The notes beneath the pieces were generated by a model, which was not told the DNA's origin, made no database searches, and saw nothing but the letters and a program-made list of their open reading frames with translations. This document shows, one piece after another, positions 1 to 5,122 of a stretch of 5,122 nucleotides of DNA. Both the position numbers and the translations under genes were made by a program. Positions within the stretch are counted from its first letter, which is position 1; every line of letters starts with the position of its first letter. Source of the stretch: Gemmatimonas sp. UBA2094 (lineage in GTDB: Bacteria; Gemmatimonadota; Gemmatimonadetes; Gemmatimonadales; Gemmatimonadaceae). The DNA is taken from NCBI GenBank assembly GCA_002331565.1, contig DCZC01000063.1, positions 3,475-8,596 of the forward strand. Reading direction: 5' to 3'.

Positions 1-2198
1 CCGACATCCGAGCACTTGCCCAGCCCGCGCTCGGTGACGACGAGCAGCGTGGCTTCGCGCTTGATCACCACCATGCCGATGACGTGATCGCCGGGGCGCA
101 GTTCAATGCCCTTCACGCCCGTCGTGTCACGGCCCATGGCGCGCACGTCCGCTTCACCGAAGCGGATGGACATGCCATTGCGCGTCGCCAGCACCACGTC
201 GTTGTTGGCCGACGTGAGCTGCACGTCCATGAGCTCGTCACCGTCCTCGATCTTGATGGCCTTGATGCCGTTCGAGCGCGGGTTGGAGTATTGCGACAGC
301 GCCGTCTTCTTCACCGTGCCGTTCTTCGTGCAGAAGAAGAGCGACTCGGTGTCGGTGAACTCCTTGGTGAGCACGATCGCCCGGATGCGTGTGTCCGGCG
401 TCACGTTGATGAGATTCACGATGGGCTTGCCGCGCGTGTTGCGTGCGAGCTGCGGCAGTTCGTGCACCTTGAGCCAGAAGCAGCGCCCGTCATCGGTGAA
501 GATGAGCATGTACGTGTGCGTGCTCGCCACGTAGAAGCGCTCGATGAAGTCGTTCTCCTTGAGATCGGCCGACGCCTTGCCTCGCCCGCCGCGCCCCTGC
601 GCCTGATACTGCGCCAGCGGCGTGCGCTTGCAGTAGCCCCCGTGCGTGATGGTGACCACCATCTCCTCTTCGGCGATGAGGTCCTCGACGGAGAACTCCG
701 CGTCGTCGCTCACGATTTCGGTGCGCCGTTCATCGCCGAAACTCTCGGCCACCTTGAGCAGCTCGCCCTTGAGGATGTCCATGCGGCGCGGCTTGCTCTC
801 GAGGATGCCACGCAGATCGGCGATGGTGGTGCGGACCTCGGTCAGCTCCTCCTCGAGCTTGTCGCGCTCGAGACCGGTGAGCTTGGCGAGCCGCATGTTG
901 AGGATCGCCTCGGCCTGCCGCTCGCTGAGCCCGAACCGGCTCTGCAGCTGTGCGCTGGCCGAGGGGGTATCCTCCGCCGCGCGGATGAGGGCGATGACCT
1001 CGTCGATGTTGTCGACGGCGATCTTGAGCCCCTCGAGGATGTGCTCCCGTTCGAGCGCCTTGTCGAGGTCGAACTGCGTGCGGCGCACGATGACTTCGTG
1101 CCGGTGCTCGATATAGTGCTCGAGGCACTGCTTGAGCGTGAGCACCTTGGGCACCAGCTGCCGCGTGTTCGGATCGGGGACCAGCGCGAGCATGATCACG
1201 CCAAACGTGCTCTGCATGGTCGTGTGCTTGTACAGCTGGTTGAGCACCACACGCGGAATGGCATCGCGCTTGAGCTCCACCACCACCCGCATGCCGTCAC
1301 GATCGGACTCGTCACGCAGCGCGCTGATGCCGGTGAGCTTCTGTTCGCGCACCAGCTCGGCGATGTCCTGCACGAGCTTGGCCTTGTTCACCTGGTACGG
1401 CAGTTCGGTGATGACGATCTGTGACTTGTTGCCCTTCTCGTTCTCTTCGATGAACGCCTTGGCGCGCATGACGATGCGGCCACGGCCGGTGTCCTGATAA
1501 TCGGTGATGCCTGCGCGGCCGTAGATGAAGCCGCCGGTGGGGAAGTCCGGGCCCTTCACCATTTCGCGCAGCTCGGCGGGCTGCAGCTCGGGATTGTCCA
1601 CCAGCGCCACCACCGCGCTCACGATTTCGCGCAGGTTGTGCGGCGGAATGTTGGTGGCCATGCCGACGGCGATGCCGGACGAACCGTTGACGAGCAGGTT
1701 GGGGAACCCGCTCGGCAGGACGCGCGGCTCCTCGAGCCGGTCGTCGAAGTTGGGCGCGAAGTCGACGGTGTTCTTGTCGATGTCCGTGAGCAGCTCGACC
1801 GCCATCTTGGTGAGCCGCGCCTCGGTGTAGCGATAGGCAGCGGCGCTGTCCCCGTCGACCGAGCCGAAGTTGCCCTGCCCATCGACGAGCGGATAGCGCA
1901 GCGAGAAGTCCTGCACCATGCGCACGAGCGCGTCGTACACGCTGCTGTCGCCGTGCGGGTGGTACTTGCCGAGCACGTCACCCACCACCGTCGCGGACTT
2001 CTTGTACGGGCGACCCGGCAACAAACCGAGCTCGTTCATCGCGTACAGCACGCGGCGATGCACGGGCTTGAGGCCATCGCGCACGTCCGGCAAGGCACGG
2101 GCGACGATGACGCTCATCGAGTAGTTGATGAACGACTCCTTGATCTCCTCGTCGATGAGACGCGGCAGGATGCGTTCGCGGGCGTTTGGAGCGGTCAT
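1..2198 (-). CDS. gyrA: DNA gyrase subunit A, C-terminal end cut off by window edge
   Basis: GyrA is the breakage-reunion subunit of the A2B2 gyrase, which introduces negative supercoils into DNA using ATP hydrolysed by GyrB. The frame is open from the ATG at 2198 to position 1, giving 732 complete codons. The N-terminus reads [20 protein letters not shown] and enters the topoisomerase IIA winged-helix domain. The quinolone-determining segment [12 protein letters not shown] spans residues 78-89, and Ser85 and Asp89 align with E. coli Ser83 and Asp87. The catalytic tyrosine is Tyr124 in the RYTEARL motif, preceded by DGQGNFGS and DGDSAAA. A long tower/coiled-coil region follows. The C-terminal beta-pinwheel starts near residue 500 and has a GyrA box, QGRGGRG, at residues 534-540. 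The box favours gyrase over the ParC paralogue. By comparison with usual GyrA lengths (about 820-875 residues), roughly 90-140 residues are missing at the left edge. No intein or frameshift is seen. The start fits the family N-terminus, although no clear Shine-Dalgarno sequence precedes it. Confidence 0.98.
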   Translation of the reverse strand, partial: MTAPNARERILPRLIDEEIKESFINYSMSVIVARALPDVRDGLKPVHRRVLYAMNELGLLPGRPYKKSATVVGDVLGKYHPHGDSSVYDALVRMVQDFSLRYPLVDGQGNFGSVDGDSAAAYRYTEARLTKMAVELLTDIDKNTVDFAPNFDDRLEEPRVLPSGFPNLLVNGSSGIAVGMATNIPPHNLREIVSAVVALVDNPELQPAELREMVKGPDFPTGGFIYGRAGITDYQDTGRGRIVMRAKAFIEENEKGNKSQIVITELPYQVNKAKLVQDIAELVREQKLTGISALRDESDRDGMRVVVELKRDAIPRVVLNQLYKHTTMQSTFGVIMLALVPDPNTRQLVPKVLTLKQCLEHYIEHRHEVIVRRTQFDLDKALEREHILEGLKIAVDNIDEVIALIRAAEDTPSASAQLQSRFGLSERQAEAILNMRLAKLTGLERDKLEEELTEVRTTIADLRGILESKPRRMDILKGELLKVAESFGDERRTEIVSDDAEFSVEDLIAEEEMVVTITHGGYCKRTPLAQYQAQGRGGRGKASADLKENDFIERFYVASTHTYMLIFTDDGRCFWLKVHELPQLARNTRGKPIVNLINVTPDTRIRAIVLTKEFTDTESLFFCTKNGTVKKTALSQYSNPRSNGIKAIKIEDGDELMDVQLTSANNDVVLATRNGMSIRFGEADVRAMGRDTTGVKGIELRPGDHVIGMVVIKREATLLVVTERGLGKCSDV

Positions 2199-2380
2199 GG
2201 GGCGGCGGGAAATGGGTCCGACACGGGGCCTGACGCAGGGCACGGCGCGACTGGGCACCAACCTTGGAAAAATACCCGCGCGTTGCCCTCAATCACAGGG
2301 GCAACGAAGGCTCGCCGAGAAGCGCTAAATCGTTTGCGGGCCTTGATTTTGGGGGGCGACTCACCACCAAGAACCGGGAC
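2199..2380 (-). promoter_or_regulatory. gyrA leader and probable promoter region
   Basis: This non-coding stretch lies between the terminator of the upstream gene and the gyrA start, so a gyrA promoter is expected here. I find no consensus -35/-10 pair. The best AT-rich element read on the minus strand is TATTTTT at 2274-2268. It could be a -10 and would give a leader of roughly 60 bases. It also loosely resembles the TAnnTTTG element of Bacteroidetes-type promoters. Both readings are weak. The last 20 bases before the ATG are C-rich and carry no Shine-Dalgarno sequence. Confidence 0.4.
2281..2306. repeat. Perfect 8-bp inverted repeat upstream of gyrA
   Basis: The arms CGTTGCCC (2281-2288) and GGGCAACG (2299-2306) are exact inverse complements separated by 10 bases. 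The repeat sits about 85-110 bases upstream of the gyrA ATG, just upstream of the AT-rich candidate -10 at 2268-2274. It could be an operator that overlaps the promoter or a hairpin in the leader RNA. It is unlikely to be a terminator, because on the minus strand the T-run starts about eight bases past the stem, after a GC-rich spacer. The repeat itself is certain; its function is unknown. Confidence 0.5.
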
Positions 2381-2416
2381 GAAAAAGCAAAAACTCCCCG
2401 CGGGTGGCGGGGAGTT
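2381..2416 (-). terminator. Intrinsic terminator after the channel-like gene
   Basis: A 10-bp perfect stem is formed by AACTCCCCGC (2392-2401) and GCGGGGAGTT (2407-2416) with a 5-base loop. Read on the minus strand, the GC-rich stem is followed directly by TTTGCTTTTTC (through 2381), a typical U-rich tail. The plus-strand side has only a weak T-run (TCGTTTC), so the terminator mainly stops minus-strand transcripts. It lies about 80 bases past the stop of the gene ending at 2496 and separates that gene from gyrA. Confidence 0.88.
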
Positions 2417-2495
2417 CGTTTCATGACCGGAGATCGCGGCTGGGCGTGGCGTTTTGAGTGGTTAGTTGGAGTCGTCAGTCCTCAGGCCACCGGCC

Positions 2496-3350
2496 CTACG
2501 CCGTCGCCGGCTCCTTCGGCCGCTCCTGCCCCGCGAGCGCCTCCTCGTCGGCCGCGTCCGCGCTGGACTCCTCGGCCAGCTCCTCGGCTTCGTCGGCGGC
2601 CGCTTCGGCGTCGATGGCGCGCTGTTCGGCCCGGTAGCGCTCGTACCATTCGCGGGTGACCTCACCGGCCAGCACGCGGTTGCCGAGGCCGAAGGACAGG
2701 GCCAGGGCGAGCGCTACGGCGCCGAAGAGAATGGCGAAGGCCGTGGTGACGATATCCGTGGCGATCCCCAGCTCCTGGAGCGCCATGAACACCGCCAGCA
2801 CGATGACGCCGCCTCGGCCGATGCGGGCCAGCCATGGCCCCCCGTGCAGGCCGCCGGCCGACGCCATGATGAGCCCCCCCACGAAGCCGCCGAGCACGAT
2901 GCCCAGGATGATGATCACGATGGCCGCGATCACGCTGGGGATGTAGCTCATCAGCTCCGTGAACACGTTCGCCAGCGAATCGAGGCCGATGGCGCTCGCG
3001 GCGATGAGCAGCACGGCAAACATCACCACCCAGAACACCAGGTTGGCGATGACCCGGGCGGGATTGAGGTGCGAGCCGGAGCGCTCGACCGCCTGCAGCA
3101 CACCGCCGCGCTCGAGGAGCTCGTTGAAGTGCAGACGGCGCAAGAGGCTCTTCGTACCCCTCTCCACGACCTTCGCCACGAGGTAGCCGGCGAAGAGAAT
3201 GACGAGGGCGCCGAAGAGGGCCGGCACGAACTCTCCGAGCAGTGCGAAGCTCTGTTCGAGCCGCTCGGAGAAGGTGCTGGCGACGGTACCGGCGGGGCCG
3301 GCGTCCTGCGCGGCAGTGGCGAGCATCAGGGAATCAGGGAACGGCTGCAA
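2496..3350 (-). CDS. Mechanosensitive-channel-like conserved TM helix membrane protein
   Basis: This is an integral inner-membrane protein of about 284 residues, related by sequence style to the conserved-TM-helix repeats found at the front of some small-conductance mechanosensitive channels (CmpX-type). Hydrophobic segments lie at about residues 41-62, 100-122, 135-162, 179-196 and 198-226. Two resemble the family repeat: FVPALFGALVILFAGYLVAK near 41-60, followed by a basic stretch and a Leu-rich helix, and YIPSVIAAIVIIILGIVLGG near 136-155. No MscS-type cytoplasmic beta domain follows. The protein ends in a soluble tail from about residue 232, with roughly fifteen Asp/Glu in the last 45 residues. 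The frame opens with a TTG at 3350. An ATG at 3326 (residue 9) is an equally plausible start, and neither has a clear Shine-Dalgarno sequence. The gene stands alone between a 140-base gap and its own terminator. A role in osmotic or membrane homeostasis is inferred from the family only. Confidence 0.85.
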   Translation of the reverse strand: MQPFPDSLMLATAAQDAGPAGTVASTFSERLEQSFALLGEFVPALFGALVILFAGYLVAKVVERGTKSLLRRLHFNELLERGGVLQAVERSGSHLNPARVIANLVFWVVMFAVLLIAASAIGLDSLANVFTELMSYIPSVIAAIVIIILGIVLGGFVGGLIMASAGGLHGGPWLARIGRGGVIVLAVFMALQELGIATDIVTTAFAILFGAVALALALSFGLGNRVLAGEVTREWYERYRAEQRAIDAEAAADEAEELAEESSADAADEEALAGQERPKEPATA

Positions 3351-3490
3351 AGAATGTTCGCCATCGGCGGAATAGCGAACCGGCTGGTGGCCGGGAACTC
3401 TCGATTACAACGATAACACGCTGCGTCCAGCGGGGGCCATGGACCCTGCGGAACCACGGCGACGAGCTGTCAGCGCAATCGCACCGGCCG
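3351..3490 (-). promoter_or_regulatory. Gap with possible promoter for the channel-like gene
   Basis: This non-coding gap separates the zinc-ribbon gene from the channel-like gene on the same strand. Read on the minus strand it has TGTAAT (3409-3404), five of six matches to a sigma-70 -10 box. It lies about 54 bases upstream of the TTG start and 78 upstream of the ATG start. No good -35 sits at 16-18 bases. An imperfect inverted repeat at about 3428-3451, centred on CCATGG, has no T-run after it and is not a convincing terminator for the preceding gene. Read-through from the upstream pair is therefore possible. Confidence 0.3.
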
Positions 3491-3775
3491 TCAGAGCCGC
3501 GTCCCCCGTCGGACGTCGAAGATGGCGCTGCGTCGGCACGCGGGGCAGAGCAACCATTCGCGCTGGCGATGATAGCCCAACCCGAAGGATCCGCCGCCGA
3601 TAGGCCGGCGCGTCATCGGCACCTCGCAGCGGGGACACGCGGGAAGCGCTCCCGCAGCCACGGTCGCGCGGAGCTGCTGCTCCTCGTCCGCCGTGAAGCG
3701 GGCGCTTTCGCCCGGGGCCGGTCGCGCACCGGCAGGCACGGCGGGCTCATCCGGGTGATCGTTCACCGTGCTCAT
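3491..3775 (-). CDS. Small zinc-ribbon protein of unknown function
   Basis: This is a 94-residue soluble protein starting MSTVNDHPDEP. The N-terminal 25 residues are Pro/Ala-rich and probably disordered. A short predicted helix follows (about residues 28-42, TADEEQQLRATVAAG). The C-terminal half contains two CxxC knuckles, CPRC at 47-50 and CPAC at 77-80, the normal spacing for a single four-cysteine zinc ribbon. Between them is a Gly-rich turn (GGGSFGLGYHR). The protein ends with a basic segment (FDVRRGTRL). I do not recognise a named family; a nucleic-acid-binding or protein-binding ribbon is possible. Its ATG overlaps the TGA of the upstream oxidoreductase gene as ATGA, so it is very likely translationally coupled and co-transcribed. 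The same frame stays open upstream to 3964, but that extension lies inside the oxidoreductase gene and lacks family-like sequence, so the coupled ATG is preferred. Confidence 0.8.
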   Translation of the reverse strand: MSTVNDHPDEPAVPAGARPAPGESARFTADEEQQLRATVAAGALPACPRCEVPMTRRPIGGGSFGLGYHRQREWLLCPACRRSAIFDVRRGTRL

Positions 3776-4824
3776 TCCCAGGGCGCGAGCTGCACCACCA
3801 CTTTCCCGAACTGCTGCCCAGAGGCGAGGCGCGCATAGGCTTGTGAGGCCTGCTCCAACGGCCACACGCTGTCCACCGGGGGCTGCAGGGACCCGTGGCG
3901 GAAGAACTCCGTGATGGCGTCGAACTCGGCATCGTTGCCCATGGTACTGCCCATCAACGTCCACTGGTTCCAGAACATGCGGCGCACGTCCACCTGCACG
4001 AACGGGCCGCTGGTACCGCCGCAGGTGACCAGCCGGCCGCGACGACCAAGGGCGATGAGCGACTGCGGCCAGGTGGCTTCACCGACGCTGTCGATCACCA
4101 CATCGACCCCGCGTTTATCGGTCATGGCGCGGATCGTCTTGCCGAGTTCGGGCTGGGTGTGGTCGAGCCGGTGGTCGGCACCCAGGAGCGAAGCCTTCTC
4201 GAGCTTGCCGGGGCTGCCGGACGTGACCCAGACGTTCGCGCCGATGTGCTTGCAGATCTGCAACGCCGCCAGCGCCACGCCGCCACCGATGCCCCAGATG
4301 AGCACGTTTTCGCCCGCCCGCACCTTGGCGCGGGTGACGATCATGCGCCAGGCGGTGAGCGTGGCGAGGGGGAAGGCTGCGGCGACGTCCCAGGGCAGCC
4401 AGTCGGGAATGGTGCGCACGTTGGCCTCGGGCACCACGACGTAGTCGGCGATGGTGCCGGGATAGTGCTCGCCGAGTACGCCGTAGCCGAGGCAGAGGGG
4501 CTGGTCGCCGTCCCGGCAGTACTCGCAGCGGCAGCTGCGGTCGACCACGCCGGGATTGATGATCACGCGGTCGCCGACCTGCACCGAGGTGACCTTGCTC
4601 CCCACCGCTTCCACGATACCCGCGCCATCGGAGCCGAGGGCCCACCCCGGCTTCACCTTGGCGCCGGGAATGCCCTGCAGCACCCAGAGGTCGAGCCGGT
4701 TGAGCGCCGCGGCGTGAACGCGCACCCGCACCCCATCGGTGGCGTGCACGCTGGGCACCGGCGCGTCGGGCTTGACGACGAGCTGATCGGGGCCGCCGTG
4801 CGCGGTGAAGGTGAGGGCGCGCAT
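3772..4824 (-). CDS. MDR-superfamily zinc-binding oxidoreductase (quinone oxidoreductase/alcohol dehydrogenase-like)
   Basis: This is a medium-chain dehydrogenase/reductase of 350 residues, probably a cytoplasmic NAD(P)H-dependent oxidoreductase. Residue numbers here count from the ATG at 4842, six residues upstream. The GroES-like domain starts MRALTFTAHGGPDQL and continues through GSDGAGIVEAVG (70-81) and VGDRV (89-93). A structural-zinc lobe has Cys104, Cys106, Cys109 and Cys117. The usual catalytic-zinc residues are not apparent: the first-ligand region reads AALNRLDLW, and the usual GHE motif is replaced by GSD. This is typical of quinone-oxidoreductase-like members. The Rossmann domain has GIGGGVA at 184-190, and TSGSPGK (207-213) lacks the Asp typical of NAD-specific enzymes, suggesting NADPH. 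The C-terminus reads GKVVVQLAPWE. The 4824 start matches the usual family N-terminus; the ATG at 4842 is the alternative. A further in-frame extension to 4992 is Arg/Pro-rich and rejected. The gene leads a two-gene unit with the zinc-ribbon protein. The substrate cannot be told from sequence. Confidence 0.93.
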   Translation of the reverse strand: MRALTFTAHGGPDQLVVKPDAPVPSVHATDGVRVRVHAAALNRLDLWVLQGIPGAKVKPGWALGSDGAGIVEAVGSKVTSVQVGDRVIINPGVVDRSCRCEYCRDGDQPLCLGYGVLGEHYPGTIADYVVVPEANVRTIPDWLPWDVAAAFPLATLTAWRMIVTRAKVRAGENVLIWGIGGGVALAALQICKHIGANVWVTSGSPGKLEKASLLGADHRLDHTQPELGKTIRAMTDKRGVDVVIDSVGEATWPQSLIALGRRGRLVTCGGTSGPFVQVDVRRMFWNQWTLMGSTMGNDAEFDAITEFFRHGSLQPPVDSVWPLEQASQAYARLASGQQFGKVVVQLAPWE

Positions 4825-4945
4825 GGTGTGAAAGAGGCTCATTGCTACGGAAGCTCGGGGGGCAGAAGCGTTACTGCGGCTGAAAAGCAGACGGCGGACG
4901 GCAGGAACCACAGCTCGCAGACGGGAGGAATATGGTACAACAAAC

Positions 4946-4985
4946 GGGGGCGGGCGCTTTGGCCCACCCCCCACCCACCTGCCCC
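4946..4985 (-). repeat. G-rich block with hairpin and G-quadruplex potential
   Basis: Read on the minus strand, 4985-4963 has G-runs of 4, 3, 6 and 3 bases joined by loops of 5, 1 and 1 bases. This satisfies the usual G3+N1-7 quadruplex pattern. The same area can instead form a hairpin: GGGGGCGGGC (4946-4955) pairs with 4962-4971 with one C-A mismatch and a 6-base loop. The two structures share bases and would compete. The block sits just upstream of the sucB-like candidate -10 and within the probable leader or promoter of the oxidoreductase. The pattern is directly visible; folding in the cell is inference. Confidence 0.5.
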
Positions 4986-4996
4986 GCGTCACTGTC

Positions 4997-5002
4997 TATA
5001 TT
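4997..5002 (+). promoter_or_regulatory. Candidate -10 box for the sucB-like gene
   Basis: TATATT matches the sigma-70 -10 consensus at five of six positions and is the most AT-rich point near the gene. A start about 7 bases downstream would leave a leader of roughly 29 bases. No -35 match lies at the expected distance, where the sequence is C-rich. Confidence 0.35.
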
Positions 5003-5037
5003 GCGACCCATCTCCTACGCCCCAACACCAGATCATT

Positions 5038-5122
5038 ATGTCGTCCATCAAGGTTCCCCCCCTCGGCGAGTCGATCGTCGAGGCGACCGTTTCGCGCTGG
5101 CTCAAGAAGGAGGGCGACGTCG
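5038..5122 (+). CDS. sucB: 2-oxo acid dehydrogenase E2 acyltransferase, lipoyl domain start (probably SucB), partial
   Basis: Only the first 28 codons are in the window. The protein begins MSSIKVPPLGESIVEATVSR and continues WLKKEGDV. This is the N-terminal biotinyl/lipoyl domain of E2 acyltransferases, the beta-strand that precedes the lipoylated lysine. That lysine normally lies near residue 43 and is outside the window. The VPPLGES(I/V)xEATV form is common in dihydrolipoamide succinyltransferase of the 2-oxoglutarate dehydrogenase complex, which makes succinyl-CoA in the TCA cycle. A pyruvate or branched-chain complex E2 cannot be excluded from so few residues. No Shine-Dalgarno sequence is seen before the ATG. 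The gene is divergent from the oxidoreductase, and its partner genes would be expected further right. Confidence 0.8.
   Translation, partial: MSSIKVPPLGESIVEATVSRWLKKEGDV

Larger units (their letters stand above)
4843..5037. promoter_or_regulatory. Divergent intergenic region between the oxidoreductase and sucB-like genes
   Basis: These 195 bases separate two genes that point away from each other, so both promoters should lie here. For the plus strand the best -10 is TATATT at 4997-5002, about 35 bases before the sucB-like ATG. The region where a -35 should fall is a C-rich block without a TTGACA-like box. Read on the minus strand, TATAGA (5000-4995) is a weak overlapping -10 for the oxidoreductase gene. 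Between 4843 and 4940 I see no other recognisable element. Confidence 0.45.

Noticed and set aside
84..1424. A 446-codon open frame on the plus strand opposite gyrA
   Set aside because: The opposite strand is an unmistakable GyrA with all its motifs. The plus-strand product is a His/Arg/Glu/Leu-rich sequence of the kind seen opposite GC-rich genes and has no recognisable domain.
1..2198. Topoisomerase IV subunit ParC as an alternative to GyrA
   Set aside because: The C-terminal domain contains a proper GyrA box (QGRGGRG at residues 534-540), which ParC proteins lack or have degenerate.
1638..2426. A 262-codon plus-strand frame crossing the gyrA start and its leader
   Set aside because: It overlaps the conserved GyrA N-terminus, crosses the intergenic terminator and shows no family-like sequence.
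2466..3416. A 316-codon open frame on the plus strand opposite the membrane protein
   Set aside because: Its product is low-complexity and rich in His, Asp, Glu, Gly and Arg. The minus strand gives coherent transmembrane helices and is followed by a matching terminator.
3428..3451. Imperfect inverted repeat as a terminator for the oxidoreductase/zinc-ribbon pair
   Set aside because: It has mismatches in the stem and no T-run on the minus-strand side, so it is not supported as an intrinsic terminator.
3776..3964. N-terminal extension of the zinc-ribbon frame inside the oxidoreductase gene
   Set aside because: This part is an out-of-frame reading of the oxidoreductase C-terminus. The coupled ATGA start explains the gene better.
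4825..4992. N-terminal extension of the oxidoreductase frame, upstream of its family start
   Set aside because: The extra residues up to 4992 are Arg/Pro/Val-rich and unlike MDR proteins, and they would cover the promoter region. Only the short form from 4842 remains a serious alternative to 4824.

Overview
The window looks chromosomal, from a GC-rich bacterium. It holds five protein-coding genes and no sign of mobile DNA, CRISPR, rRNA or tRNA. The style of the GyrA N-terminus, the scarcity of clear Shine-Dalgarno sequences and the overall gene style would fit a Gemmatimonadota-like organism. That placement is inference from recollection of family sequences and was not tested by a search.

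Layout, left to right. Positions 1-2198 (minus strand) carry most of gyrA, the DNA gyrase A subunit. Its C-terminal end lies beyond the left edge. Positions 2199-2380 are the gyrA leader and probable promoter region, with a perfect 8-bp inverted repeat. Positions 2381-2416 hold a strong intrinsic terminator for the next minus-strand gene. Positions 2496-3350 (minus) encode a small multi-pass membrane protein of the conserved-TM-helix, mechanosensitive-channel-like (CmpX-type) group, with an acidic C-terminal tail. After a gap of about 140 bases, a two-gene unit on the minus strand follows: a zinc-binding MDR-superfamily oxidoreductase (3772-4824) and a 94-residue zinc-ribbon protein (3491-3775). 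Their stop and start codons overlap as ATGA. A divergent intergenic region (about 4843-5037) contains a C-rich/G-rich block with G-quadruplex and hairpin potential. At the right edge, on the plus strand, the start of a lipoyl-domain E2 acyltransferase gene (sucB-like) runs off the window.

Functionally these are mostly housekeeping genes: DNA topology (GyrA), membrane homeostasis (channel-like protein), redox metabolism (MDR oxidoreductase) and the TCA cycle (E2). Apart from the coupled oxidoreductase/zinc-ribbon pair, nothing ties them into one pathway. I do not see a clearly novel system. The most interesting items are the coupled zinc-ribbon partner protein, the G-rich structured divergent promoter, the channel-like protein without the usual MscS cytoplasmic core, and the inverted repeat upstream of gyrA. 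The long plus-strand open frames opposite gyrA and opposite the membrane protein are read as GC-rich antisense shadows.
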